Positions 44,734 to 58,542 of a stretch of 64,000 nucleotides of DNA are shown in pieces. The notes under the pieces are model-generated. The model had not been told where the DNA came from. It searched no databases and saw only the letters and a program-made list of their open reading frames with translations. A program made the position numbers and the translations under genes. The DNA lies in the NCBI GenBank assembly GCA_963702535.1, contig CAVPDG010000004.1, positions 558,001 to 622,000 on the forward strand, read 5' to 3'. How positions within the stretch are numbered: position 1 is the first letter of the stretch; every line of letters begins with the position of its first letter. This DNA is from CAVPDG01 sp963702535. Its GTDB lineage: Bacteria > Chloroflexota > Anaerolineae > Anaerolineales > UBA4823.

Positions 44734-44743
44734 GCTCAGCTTC

Positions 44744-44772
44744 TTGACGGGTTGCCTTTCCTTCGGTATAAT
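44744..44772 (+). promoter_or_regulatory. Promoter of rpoB
   Basis: TTGACG (44744-44749), a 17-base spacer and TATAAT (44767-44772), a near-consensus sigma-70 promoter. It leaves a leader of about 150 bases before the rpoB start. Confidence 0.88.
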
Positions 44773-44845
44773 GTTCTTTCGTCAATTGGCTGTTCAAATT
44801 GCGAAAGCAGAGATTGTCCATCTTGGGAACGGTGTAAGGCGAATT

Positions 44846-44887
44846 GGCAAGGCGTGAGGACGGGAAATTCTTGACGCCTGCTTTTTT
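44846..44887 (+). terminator. Attenuator-like hairpin in the rpoB leader
   Basis: GGCAAGGCGT (44846-44855) can pair with ACGCCTGC (44874-44881), with one bulged A, and is followed directly by six T (44882-44887). It lies between the promoter and the rpoB start, so it can act as a leader terminator; 39 bases remain before the ATG. Confidence 0.5.
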
Positions 44888-44926
44888 GTGCGTATTTGCC
44901 CAGAGTTGTGATCCAGGAGTAACCTT

Positions 44927-48843
<3,917 letters not shown>

Positions 48844-48844
48844 C

Positions 48845-48873
48845 TTGACGGTCAATTTTTGGCGTGGTAAAAT
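48845..48873 (+). promoter_or_regulatory. Promoter of the str (rpsL) operon
   Basis: TTGACG (48845-48850), a 17-base spacer and TAAAAT (48868-48873), starting one base after the rpoB stop. It makes rpsL and the genes beyond independent of rpoB. Confidence 0.82.
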
Positions 48874-48936
48874 CGTCATTCGCTGCCCATTCACTCTTTA
48901 GGGTTGTCTTTCAGGGCGTTTAATGGATATATCGGA

Positions 48937-48963
48937 GAGGCCATCAGGGTTCAAGATGGCCTC
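48937..48963 (+). promoter_or_regulatory. rpsL leader hairpin
   Basis: GAGGCCATC (48937-48945) and GATGGCCTC (48955-48963) form a 9-bp stem with a 9-base loop in the rpsL leader, 38 bases before the start. It has no T-run. A role as a ribosomal-protein binding site is possible but untested. Confidence 0.45.
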
Positions 48964-49001
48964 CCTTAATGGATAATAAGTAAAGTGTTCGTGGAGGCAA
49001 A

Positions 49002-49424
49002 GTGCCAACAACTAATCAGCTGGTTCGAAAAGGTCGTAAGTACAAGAAGGTGAAGAGCAAGGCGCCTGCGTTGCTCTATACCCTGAACACGATGGACCAA
49101 TCGCGCATCCGCCAGGAAAAGGGCGCCCCCCAGAAGCGGGGTGTGTGCACCGTGGTACGCACGATGACGCCCAAAAAGCCGAACTCCGCCCTGCGCAAGA
49201 TCGCCCGCGTGCGCCTCACCAATGGCATCGAGGTGACCGCCTACATTCCCGGCGAAGGGCATACGCTGCAGGAGCACTCGGTGGTCCTCGTGCGCGGAGG
49301 GCGTGTCAAAGACCTTCCGGGCGTGCGCTATCACATCGTCCGGGGCACGCTGGATACCGGCGGTGTGAATAGCCGCAAGCAGAGTCGCTCGAAGTACGGC
49401 GCCAAGCGACCTAAAGCCAAATAA
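49002..49424 (+). CDS. rpsL: 30S ribosomal protein S12
   Basis: 140 residues from a GTG start (GGAGG 5 bases upstream). Decoding-site protein. It contains TPKKPNSALRKIARVRLTNG, with the Lys whose change gives streptomycin resistance in its wild-type form, and the RGGRVKDLPGVRYH loop. The C-terminus KYGAKRPKAK is typical. Confidence 0.97.
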   Translation: MPTTNQLVRKGRKYKKVKSKAPALLYTLNTMDQSRIRQEKGAPQKRGVCTVVRTMTPKKPNSALRKIARVRLTNGIEVTAYIPGEGHTLQEHSVVLVRGGRVKDLPGVRYHIVRGTLDTGGVNSRKQSRSKYGAKRPKAK

Positions 49425-49433
49425 GAAGAATTG

Positions 49434-49471
49434 AAAATCGCCGGATTATCTGGTTCTCACCGGCGATTTTT
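49434..49471 (+). terminator. Terminator-like hairpin between rpsL and rpsG
   Basis: AAAATCGCCGG (49434-49444) pairs with CCGGCGATTTT (49460-49470) with a T-run included. Located 10 bases after the rpsL stop, it would reduce or stop read-through to rpsG. Confidence 0.8.
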
Positions 49472-49533
49472 GTGGGATTGCACGGAGTTTGTCGCAATAA
49501 GACGCGTTATTTGGATTGAGATGGAGAGATCGT

Positions 49534-50004
49534 ATGCCTCGACGTTATAGACCAGAAAAAAGAGAAATGCCCGCCGATCCGCGCTTCGCCAGCGTGCAGG
49601 TTCAAGCCTTCATCAACCGCATGATGAAAAGCGGCAAGAAGAGCACTGCAACCCGGGTGATGTACGATGCGATGGACATGATTGAGGATAAGACCAAGCG
49701 CAACTCGCTGGAGGTTTTCGAGCAGGCGATGAAGAACGTGGCGCCCGTTATGGAGGTCAAGCCGCGCCGTGTGGGCGGCGCAACCTACCAGGTGCCCATG
49801 GAAGTGCCTTCCGACCGCCGGATCGCCCTGGCTTCGCGCTGGATCCTGCAGTCTGCTACATCCCGTTCCGGCAGATCCTTCTCTGAGAAGCTCGCCGCTG
49901 AGCTGATGGATGCCGCCAACAACACCGGTTCATCCATCCGCAAGCGCGAAGAAACGCACAAGATGGCTGAAGCCAACCGCGCCTTCTCTCACTACCGGAT
50001 GTAG
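49534..50004 (+). CDS. rpsG: 30S ribosomal protein S7
   Basis: 156 residues from ATG 49534 behind GGAGAG. It organises the 3' domain of 16S rRNA. MPRRYRPEKREMPADPRF, KSGKKSTATRVMYDAM, PRRVGGATYQVPMEV and the ANRAFSHYRM terminus are diagnostic. A longer start is possible but would add six residues without family support. Confidence 0.96.
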   Translation: MPRRYRPEKREMPADPRFASVQVQAFINRMMKSGKKSTATRVMYDAMDMIEDKTKRNSLEVFEQAMKNVAPVMEVKPRRVGGATYQVPMEVPSDRRIALASRWILQSATSRSGRSFSEKLAAELMDAANNTGSSIRKREETHKMAEANRAFSHYRM

Positions 50005-50093
50005 ATGGAGTCGTTGAGGGTTTAACAGATCTTTCTGTCGTCTCGCTTACAAGCTCGACAAGCTCTCACTCTCCTCGCCCAAGCAGTTATCCT

Positions 50094-52167
50094 ATGCCTC
50101 GCCAACATCCACTGGAACGCTACCGCAATATTGGCATCATTGCCCACATCGACGCCGGTAAAACGACGACTACCGAGCGTATCTTGTTCTATACCGGTAA
50201 GACTTACCGGCTTGGCTCGGTGGACGATGGCACCACAGTGACCGACTGGATGGAGCAGGAGCGCGAGCGCGGCATTACCATCGTCTCCGCGGCGGTCTCC
50301 GCTGAGTGGAAGGGCTTCCAGATCAACATCATCGACACCCCCGGGCACATCGACTTTACAGCCGAAGTGCAGCGCTCGCTGCGCGTCCTGGATGGCGGTG
50401 TGGTGATCTTCGATGCCGTTCAGGGCGTTGAGCCGCAAAGCGAGACGGTCTGGCGCCAGGCGGACCGCTATGGCGTTCCCCGCATTTGCTTTGTCAATAA
50501 AATGGACCGCATTGGGGCGTCTTTCGAGCGCTCCGTCGAGATGATCCGCCAGCGCCTGGGCGCCAATCCGGTGCCCGTGCAGATGCCGGTGGGGAGCGAA
50601 TCCTCTTTTGCCGGCGTTGTGGACCTGATGACCCAGAAAACCATCCTGTGGGAAGAAGATCTGGGCAAGGAGGCGGTAGAAACCGCCATTCCCGAAGATT
50701 TACGCGAGCAGGCAGCTTTCATGCGCGAGCAGATGGTGGAGCGCATCGCAGAGACAGATGAAGACCTGACCTTGAAATACCTGGAAGGCAGCGAGATCTC
50801 CACCGAAGAGCTGAAAGCTGCTATGCGCCGGGCGGTCATCAGCGGGGCTGCCACGCCGGTATTCTGCGGCAGCTCGCTGCGCAACAAAGGCGTCCAGCCG
50901 CTTCTGGATGGCATAATCGATTATCTTCCCTCGCCATCGGATATCCCCCCCGTCAAAGGCACCCACCCTCACACCGGCGATGAGATCGAGCGCCCCGCGC
51001 AAGATGACGCCCCCCTGAGCGCCCTGGTATTCAAGATCGTAACCGATCCTTACGTCGGTCGCCTGGCATATATCCGCGTCTATTCCGGCAAGCTCTCGCA
51101 GAGCGCCATGGTGTACAACTCCACCAAGGAGCAGCGCGAGCGCATCGGTCGTCTGCTGCGCATGTACGCCGACCGGCGCGAAGATATCACCGAGATCTTT
51201 GCCGGCGATATCGGCGCTGTGCTGGGGCTGAAAAATTCCTTCACCGGCGATACTCTGAGCGATGCTTCCAGCACCGTGATCCTGGAAAACATCTCCTTCC
51301 CGGAGCCGGTCATCTCCGTCGCCATCGAGCCGAAGACCACCGCCGATCAGGATAAGATGGGCGAAGCCTTGCGCAAGCTCTCCGAGGAAGACCCCACCTT
51401 CCGCGTGCGCGGGGATGAGGAGACCGGGCAGACCATCATCTCTGGCATGGGCGAGCTGCACCTGGAAGTGCTGGTTGACCGCATGTTGCGCGAGTTCCGC
51501 GTGCAGGCGCGGGTTGGCAAGCCCCAGGTCGCCTATCGCGAGTTCGATCACCCGCCCCGTCGAGCGCGCCGAGATGCGCTATGTCAAGCAGACCGGGGGC
51601 CGCGGCCAGTATGGTCACGTTATCCTCGGCATGCAGGTCGGCGAGCCGGGCTCGGGCATCCAGTTTAGCAACAATATTATCGGCGGCGTAATCCCCAAAG
51701 AGTATATCGGCGCCATTGAAAAAGGCGTGCGCGAGGCGGCAGAGGGCGGCGTAATCGGCGGCTACCCGGTTACCGATATCGCTGTCAGCCTGTACGACGG
51801 CTCTTACCACGAAGTGGACTCCAACGAGATGGCGTTCAAGATGGCGGCTTCGATGGCATTCAAAGAAGGCGTGCAAAAAGGCGCCCCGGTCATCCAGGAG
51901 CCGGTCATGAAGGTGGAAGTTGTTGCCCCCGAAGAGTTTTTGGGTGATATAATTTCCCAGCTTAACGCCAGGCGGGGTGAGATCCAGGGCATGGAAGTGC
52001 GCCCTGGAAATGCCCAGGCAGTGAAAGGCATGGTCCCCCTGGCAGAAATGTTCGGATACGCTACCGATCTTCGCTCCGCTACCCAGGGACGTGGTGTCTT
52101 CACCATGGAGTTCGATCATTACGCCCGAGTCTCAGAAAGTGTTGCCCGGGCGATTATTGGCGGCTGA
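50094..52167 (+). CDS. fusA: Elongation factor G
   Basis: About 690 residues. Translocation GTPase: G1 AHIDAGKTTTTERI, G2 ERGITI, G3 DTPGHIDF, G4 NKMDR. Domains II-V follow, with GMGELHLEVLVDRM and PVMKVEVVAPEEFLG. One extra T near 51543 shifts the frame; removal gives YRESITRPVERAEMRYVKQ. There is no clear ribosome site, which is unusual for a highly expressed gene. It sits between rpsG and tuf as expected. Confidence 0.96.
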
Positions 52168-52221
52168 TCATCAGTCGCGATGGATTGTTGGATAAGTCAT
52201 TGAAGAAGGAGATTAGCACTC

Positions 52222-53425
<1,204 letters not shown>

Positions 53426-53434
53426 GTGTATTAA

Positions 53435-53743
53435 ATGGCAAAGCAAAAAATCCGTATCCGTCTGAAAGCATACGATCACCGTGTTCTCGACCAATCCGCG
53501 AAGCGCATTGTAGAGACAGCCGAGCGAACTGGTGCGCGAGTAGTTGGTCCTGTACCCTTGCCAACTCGCATAGAAAGGTTTACAATTCGTCGCTCGACTT
53601 TTATCGACAAGGATTCCCACGAGCATTTCGAAATCCGGACGCATAACCGGTTGATCGATGTCTTGGATCCTGATTCGAAGACCATCGATATGTTGATGCG
53701 CCTGAACCTCCCGGCAGGCGTGGACATTGAAATCAAAATATAG
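53435..53743 (+). CDS. rpsJ: 30S ribosomal protein S10
   Basis: 102 residues, also known as NusE for its role in antitermination. IRIRLKAYDHRVLDQSAKRI, PLPTRIERFTIRRSTFIDKD and the LPAGVDIEIKI terminus match. It starts 9 bases after tuf, so the two are co-transcribed. Confidence 0.97.
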   Translation: MAKQKIRIRLKAYDHRVLDQSAKRIVETAERTGARVVGPVPLPTRIERFTIRRSTFIDKDSHEHFEIRTHNRLIDVLDPDSKTIDMLMRLNLPAGVDIEIKI

Positions 53744-53956
53744 TTAATCATTTGGCATCCAGGCGCCTCAGAGAGAATTTCGTTCAGGCGCCTGGCGCTT
53801 GCCAGGTTTTGAACAGGCTACGCAAGAACGTGCCTGCTCGCGGACGCACACACACTGTTGTTTCGCGGCAGGGCGGCTGACTGCGCAGCGCTCAGGGATG
53901 ATGCAGCCAAGCCCGGCTGACAGTCCCGTAAAATTGTTGAACAGGAGAAAATTGAG
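53744..53956 (+). promoter_or_regulatory. Long rpsJ-rplC leader with inverted repeat
   Basis: A 213-base gap, unusually long inside an S10 operon. CCAGGCGCCT (53759-53768) and AGGCGCCTGG (53786-53795) form a perfect 10-bp stem with a 17-base loop. The rest is GC-rich with further short inverted segments before AGGAG of rplC. It may be an autogenous ribosomal-protein leader or an internal processing site. Confidence 0.45.
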
Positions 53957-54589
53957 ATGTTGCAAGGGCTGATTGGCAAGAAAGTCGGCATGACCCAGAT
54001 TTTCGATGATACCGGTCTGGCTATTCCGGTCACTCTGATCGAAACTGGGCCTTGCTATGTTACCCAGGTGCGCACCCGCGATCAAGATGGTTACTCTGCG
54101 GTACAACTGGGTTATGAAGAAGCAAAGCCGAAGCGCCTGACTGGCGGACAATTGGGGCATTTGAAGCGCAACAACCTTCCTCCGTTGCGCTTTTTGCGCG
54201 AGTTTCGGGAAAAGAATCCGGAAGTGGCAGAGGGCAGTAAGATCTCTGTTGGCGATGTCTTCTCAGTAGGTGATACCGTGGATGTTGTCGGTGTCAGCAA
54301 GGGGAAGGGCTTTGCCGGTGCCGTCAAGCGCTATCATTTCCGCGGGGGTCCCAAAACCCATGGTCAGTCGGACCGGCAGCGCGCTCCCGGTTCACGCGGC
54401 TCGGGCACTACGCCCGGGCGCGTGTACAAGGGTGCGCGCGGTCCGGGTCACATGGGTCATGAGCAGGTTACCGTTCAGAATCTCAACGTGGTACTGGTTG
54501 ACGGCGAGCGCAATCTGCTGGCCGTGCGCGGCGCCATCCCTGGTCCCAAGGGCGGCGTTGTGATGATCAAAAAAGCGCGGAAACTTTAG
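53957..54589 (+). CDS. rplC: 50S ribosomal protein L3
   Basis: 210 residues. MLQGLIGKKVGMTQIFDDTG start, KGFAGAVKRYHFRGGPKTHG extension that reaches the peptidyl-transferase centre, and GPGHMGHEQVTVQNL. Preceded by AGGAG. Confidence 0.97.
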   Translation: MLQGLIGKKVGMTQIFDDTGLAIPVTLIETGPCYVTQVRTRDQDGYSAVQLGYEEAKPKRLTGGQLGHLKRNNLPPLRFLREFREKNPEVAEGSKISVGDVFSVGDTVDVVGVSKGKGFAGAVKRYHFRGGPKTHGQSDRQRAPGSRGSGTTPGRVYKGARGPGHMGHEQVTVQNLNVVLVDGERNLLAVRGAIPGPKGGVVMIKKARKL

Positions 54590-54619
54590 CCGACAGGTGA
54601 AGGTTGGAGTGGTGCAATT

Positions 54620-55250
54620 ATGGAAGTAGATGTTCTCAACATGGAAGGCCAGAAAGTGCGTACGGTAGAATTACCGGCTCGCATCTTCGAGGCGCCGATT
54701 AATGTAGATCTGATGCACCAGGCGTATCAGCGCCAGATGGCGAATGCCCGCCTGGGAACGCATAAAACCAAGCGCCGCGGCGAGGTTGCTGGCGGTGGTC
54801 GCAAGCCGTGGAAACAAAAAGGCACCGGCCGCGCTCGCCAGGGCTCTACCCGTGCCGCCGCATTGGGTCGGCGGCGGCAAAGTCCATACCCCGCAGCCGC
54901 GTGATTACAGCCAGGCAATGCCGCGCAAGATGCGCCGCGCTGCCCTGCGCTCGGCGTTATCGGTAAAGGCAAAAGGCAGTGATATTGTTGTGCTCGACCA
55001 GCTCGCCGTTGAAGAGCCGAAGACCCGGATCATGGCAAACGCCTTGAATACCCTGGTCGGCGACGCCAGCGCTTTGATCCTGATCCCCGAGAAGACGGCT
55101 GACTATGAAAAAGTCATCCGCTCTGCCAATAACCTGCCCGATACCAAAACATTGCTCGCCAGCTACCTGAGCATCCGTGATCTCCTCGGATACCAGAAAA
55201 TCGTTCTGCCGCTCGAAGCGCTGGATGTGCTGGTTTCTTACCTGGGCTAG
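54620..55250 (+). CDS. rplD: 50S ribosomal protein L4, frameshifted
   Basis: About 209 residues. The N-terminal part (MEVDVLNMEGQKVRTVELP) leads into the tunnel loop GGGRKPWKQKGTGRARQGST. One extra C near 54862 shifts the frame; removal gives RAPHWVGGGKVHTPQPRDY. The second part carries PRKMRRAALRSALS and the IVLPLEALDVLVSYLG end. A sequence error in an essential gene. Confidence 0.94.
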
Positions 55251-55264
55251 GAAGGGAGGACGAG

Positions 55265-55567
55265 ATGACAACGATTTATAACGTGCTTCGCCGTCCGATC
55301 GTTACGGAAAAAACCAACTATATGAACGAGAAGCTTCACAAGTACACGTTCGAGGTCGCGCTCGACGCGAATAAGACCCTGGTGAAGGATGCCATTGAAA
55401 CCATTTTTGATGTTGACGTGGTCAATGTCAATATGATCAATGTCCCCGCCCGGCGCACCCGGCGTGCCCGCAGCCGGCGGGTCATGGTGCGGCGTGGGGC
55501 TTATAAGAAGGCGATCATTACCCTGGCGCCTAACGATACGATCGATATCTTTGAAGGGGTGAAGTGA
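55265..55567 (+). CDS. rplW: 50S ribosomal protein L23
   Basis: 100 residues, at the exit of the peptide tunnel. YNVLRRPIVTEKTNYM and KYTFEVALDANKTLVKDAIE match the family. AGGGAGG precedes the ATG. The stop shares bases with the rplB start. Confidence 0.96.
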   Translation: MTTIYNVLRRPIVTEKTNYMNEKLHKYTFEVALDANKTLVKDAIETIFDVDVVNVNMINVPARRTRRARSRRVMVRRGAYKKAIITLAPNDTIDIFEGVK

Positions 55568-56400
55568 TGGGAGTAAAGAAGTACAAACCCACGACCCCTG
55601 GTCAAAGGGGAATGACGGGGTACACGTTCGAAGAAATTACCAAGTCGACCCCGGAAAGCTCATTGCTCCTGCCGCTGCGCAAGCGCGGTGGAAGAAACCT
55701 GTATGGCAAAATAACCGTCCGCCACCAGGGCGGCGGCAATCGCCAGCACATCCGTATTGTGGATTACAAGCGGGATAAGCGTGGCATCCCGGCAAAAGTT
55801 GCCGCTATCGAGTACGATCCCAATCGCTCGGCGCGCCTCGCCCTGCTGCACTATGTAGACGGCGAGAAGCGCTACATCGTCGCACCACTGGATCTGCGCG
55901 TCGGCGATACCGTCCTGTCAGGCAATACGGCAGAGATCCGCCCCGGGAACAGCCTGCCCATTGCCAACATACCGGTCGGCACCCTGGTGCACAATATCGA
56001 GCTCAAGGTCGGACGCGGCGGGCAGTTGGTGCGCGCCGCCGGCACTGCAGCTCAACTGCTGGCAAAAGAGGGCGATTTTGCGCAGATCCGCATGCCATCC
56101 GGCGAGGTGCGCATGGTTCGCCAGGAGTGCTTTGCCACCATCGGCCAGGTGGGCAATGTTGAGCACGGCAATATCAAGCTCGGCAAGGCGGGTCGCAAGC
56201 GCCATCTCGGCATCCGTCCCACGGTGCGCGGCTCGGCAATGTCCCCGCGTGACCATCCGCATGGCGGCGGCGAGGGTCGCCAGCCCATCGGTATGGCTGG
56301 ACCGAAAAGCCCGTGGGGAAAACCCACCCTTGGTTATAAGACTCGGCGCAACAAGAAGACCGATCAATATATCGTGCGCCGGCGTGGGAAGAAGCGCTAG
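55567..56400 (+). CDS. rplB: 50S ribosomal protein L2
   Basis: 277 residues. MGVKKYKPTTPGQRGMTGY start; RHQGGGNRQHIRIVDYKRDK; SAMSPRDHPHGGGEGRQPIG with the conserved His of the peptidyl-transferase region. An alternative GTG start lies one codon upstream (55564). Confidence 0.97.
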   Translation: MGVKKYKPTTPGQRGMTGYTFEEITKSTPESSLLLPLRKRGGRNLYGKITVRHQGGGNRQHIRIVDYKRDKRGIPAKVAAIEYDPNRSARLALLHYVDGEKRYIVAPLDLRVGDTVLSGNTAEIRPGNSLPIANIPVGTLVHNIELKVGRGGQLVRAAGTAAQLLAKEGDFAQIRMPSGEVRMVRQECFATIGQVGNVEHGNIKLGKAGRKRHLGIRPTVRGSAMSPRDHPHGGGEGRQPIGMAGPKSPWGKPTLGYKTRRNKKTDQYIVRRRGKKR

Positions 56401-56462
56401 TCCTGCGGGACGATGGCCTGAGAGTTAAAGTAGCTCTATTCATTGAGCTGGAGAAGGTAACT

Positions 56463-56741
56463 ATGGGACGATCGTTGAAAAAAGGACCCTATGTGGATCC
56501 GAAGTTGCTCAAGAAAGTCGAAGTCATGAACGAGCGGGGCGAAAAGAAAGTGCTGCGCACCTGGAGCCGAGCCAGCACCATCTTCCCGCAGATGGTGGGT
56601 CATACCATCGCTGTTCATGATGGCCGGCGGCACGTGCCGATCTATATCACGGAGAACATGGTCGGGCACAAGCTGGGTGAGTTTGCACCTACCCGTACTT
56701 TCCGCGGGCACCTGGCTGAGAAGAAGGTGAAGAAAGGTTAA
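56463..56741 (+). CDS. rpsS: 30S ribosomal protein S19
   Basis: 92 residues. MGRSLKKGPYVDPKLLKKVE, TWSRASTIFPQMVGHTIAVH, and GHKLGEFAPTRTFRGH are diagnostic. GGAGAAGG precedes the start. Confidence 0.97.
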   Translation: MGRSLKKGPYVDPKLLKKVEVMNERGEKKVLRTWSRASTIFPQMVGHTIAVHDGRRHVPIYITENMVGHKLGEFAPTRTFRGHLAEKKVKKG

Positions 56742-56746
56742 GCGTT

Positions 56747-57088
56747 ATGGAAACCGACATTCGTGCTCATACGAGCTATGTTCCTCACTCAGCGCAGAAA
56801 GTGCGCAACGTTATCGACCTTGTGCGCGGCAAGCCGGTCCAGGAAGCGTTGACGATACTGAAGTTCACCAACAAGGCGGCTGCTGATCCGATCTACAAAG
56901 TGGTTGCGTCTGCCATGGCGAACGCTGAAGAAAATTTTGGCGTCAGCCGGGATGACCTGGTTGTTTACCGCATCTACGCTAACGAAGCGCCCACCCGTAA
57001 GTGGCGCCGTTTCGGAGCGCGCGGACGTTTCAAGCCCTGGCTGCGCCGCTCCAGCCACATCACGGTTGTCTTACGCGAGCAATCATAA
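56747..57088 (+). CDS. rplV: 50S ribosomal protein L22
   Basis: 113 residues, contacting all domains of 23S rRNA and lining the tunnel. VPHSAQKVRNVIDLVRGKPV and ANAEENFGVSRDDLVVYRI lead to RWRRFGARGRFK-like loop and SHITVVLRE. It follows rpsS by 5 bases. Confidence 0.96.
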   Translation: METDIRAHTSYVPHSAQKVRNVIDLVRGKPVQEALTILKFTNKAAADPIYKVVASAMANAEENFGVSRDDLVVYRIYANEAPTRKWRRFGARGRFKPWLRRSSHITVVLREQS

Positions 57089-57114
57089 AGCCTGGTGAGC
57101 TGTAAGGAGATATT

Positions 57115-57792
57115 ATGGGTCGAAAAGTCCATCCGATTGGTTTTCGGTTGAAAATCAACAAGACCTGGGAAGGTCGCTGGTACGCTGAGCGCGAGGATTA
57201 TGTCAATCAGCTTCACCAGGATTTCGAATTGCGCCGTTTGGTGCGGGCAGAAGCAGAGAAAGCGGGCGTCTCGCGGATCGAGATCGAGCGTTTTCCCGGC
57301 AAAGTGAAAGTGGTTGTGCACACAGCCAAGCCCGGAATCCTCATCGGTCGCAAGGGTGATAACGTCAAGAAAATCCGCACCAAGCTGGAAGCGGTGGTCG
57401 GCAAGAAGATCGACCTTGAGATCAAGGAGATCAAGTCACCGGACCTGGATGCATTCCTGGTGGCGAACAACATCGCCGAGCAGCTCGTGCGCCGTATCAG
57501 CTACCAGCGGGCGATGAAGCGCGCCATCCAGCAGGCTATCCGCCAGGGAGCGCTGGGTATCCGCGTTGAGGTATCGGGGCGCTTGAGTGGCGCTGAAATG
57601 GCTCGCACCATCAACATGCGTGAGGGCCAGGTGCCGCGCCAGACGCTGCGCGCCGATATCGACTTTGCCAAGTCTAATGCCCTGACCACTTACGGGCAGA
57701 TCGGCGTGAAGGTATGGATTTATCGAGGCATTGCCTTGCCCGAGGTAGAAGAGAAAGTCCAGGCTACCGAAGGCGTTTACGTGAGTGAATAA
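57115..57792 (+). CDS. rpsC: 30S ribosomal protein S3
   Basis: 225 residues. MGRKVHPIGFRLKINKTWEG start, KH domain with PGILIGRKGDNVKKIRTKLE, and RAMKRAIQQAIRQGALGIRV. The C-terminus is typical. AAGGAG precedes the ATG. Confidence 0.97.
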   Translation: MGRKVHPIGFRLKINKTWEGRWYAEREDYVNQLHQDFELRRLVRAEAEKAGVSRIEIERFPGKVKVVVHTAKPGILIGRKGDNVKKIRTKLEAVVGKKIDLEIKEIKSPDLDAFLVANNIAEQLVRRISYQRAMKRAIQQAIRQGALGIRVEVSGRLSGAEMARTINMREGQVPRQTLRADIDFAKSNALTTYGQIGVKVWIYRGIALPEVEEKVQATEGVYVSE

Positions 57793-57818
57793 TGGGTGAT
57801 CCGTGATCGACCCGCAAG

Positions 57819-57860
57819 CCAACCCCGTCGTTCGACGGAGAAGGTCTTGCCGGGGCTTGG
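57819..57860 (+). promoter_or_regulatory. rplP leader with two alternative hairpins
   Basis: In the 108-base rpsC-rplP gap, CCGTCG-TT-CGACGG (57825-57838) forms a compact hairpin. The overlapping CCAACCCCG (57819-57827) can instead pair with CGGGGCTTGG (57851-57860) with one bulge. The two are mutually exclusive; function is unknown. Confidence 0.35.
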
Positions 57861-57900
57861 TCACGCAGAACCGGTAATTATCAGGAACGAGGTTGTCATT

Positions 57901-58333
57901 ATGTTGATGCCAAAGCGTGTAAAGTGGCGCAAGCAGATGCGCGGGCGAATGAAAGGCAAAGCGACGCGCTGGCGCGGAAGTGACCTTCGGCGATTTTGGG
58001 CTGGAGGCATTGGAGCCGGGTTGGGTAACCGCCCGCCAGATCGAAGCCGCCCGCCGCACCATCGTCCGCACCCTGCGCCGCCGTGGAAAAGTCTGGATCC
58101 GGATCTTTCCGGACAAACCCGTCACCCGGAAGCCTGCCGAAACCCGTATGGGTAAGGGCAAGGGTAACGTGGAGTTCTGGGTGGCGGTAGTCAAGCCAGG
58201 CAGGATTATGTTTGAAGTGGGCGGCGGTTTGCCGGAAGATGTAGCCCATGAAGCCCTGCGCCTCGCCCAGTATAAATTCTCGATTAAGACCAAGATCGTC
58301 GGTAGGTACGATCAGACCGGAGGTGAAGGATGA
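57901..58333 (+). CDS. rplP: 50S ribosomal protein L16, frameshifted
   Basis: About 143 residues. MPKRVKWRKQMRGRMKGKAT, then VTFGDFGLEALEPGWVTARQ, RRGKVWIRIFPDKPVTRKP and MGKGKGNVEFWVAVVKPG. One extra T at about 57970 breaks the frame; removing it gives KATRGAEVTFGDFG exactly. A sequence error. The stop overlaps the rpmC start as ATGA. Confidence 0.94.
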
Positions 58334-58542
58334 AGACGTCTGAGATCCGCAACCTCACGACTGACCAGCTGCAGGCGCGCTTGAATGATGCCCGCGAAGA
58401 GTTGATGAACCTGCGCTTTCAACTGGCGAGCGGCGGTCTGACCGATTACACGCGGTTGCGCTATACTCGCCGCGATATTGCCCGCCTGGAGACCATCCTG
58501 AATGAGCGCGAAGGGTCGGCTGCAAAGGAAGGTGAAGCATGA
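58330..58542 (+). CDS. rpmC: 50S ribosomal protein L29
   Basis: 70 residues, two helices: KTSEIRNLTTDQLQARLNDA and ELMNLRFQLASGGLTDYTRL. Coupled to both neighbours by 4-base overlaps. Confidence 0.95.
   Translation: MKTSEIRNLTTDQLQARLNDAREELMNLRFQLASGGLTDYTRLRYTRRDIARLETILNEREGSAAKEGEA

Noticed and set aside
50094..52167. Programmed frameshifting in fusA, tuf and rpoB
   Set aside because: There is no slippery heptamer with a downstream structure at the junctions, and the same kind of indel is found in many unrelated genes.
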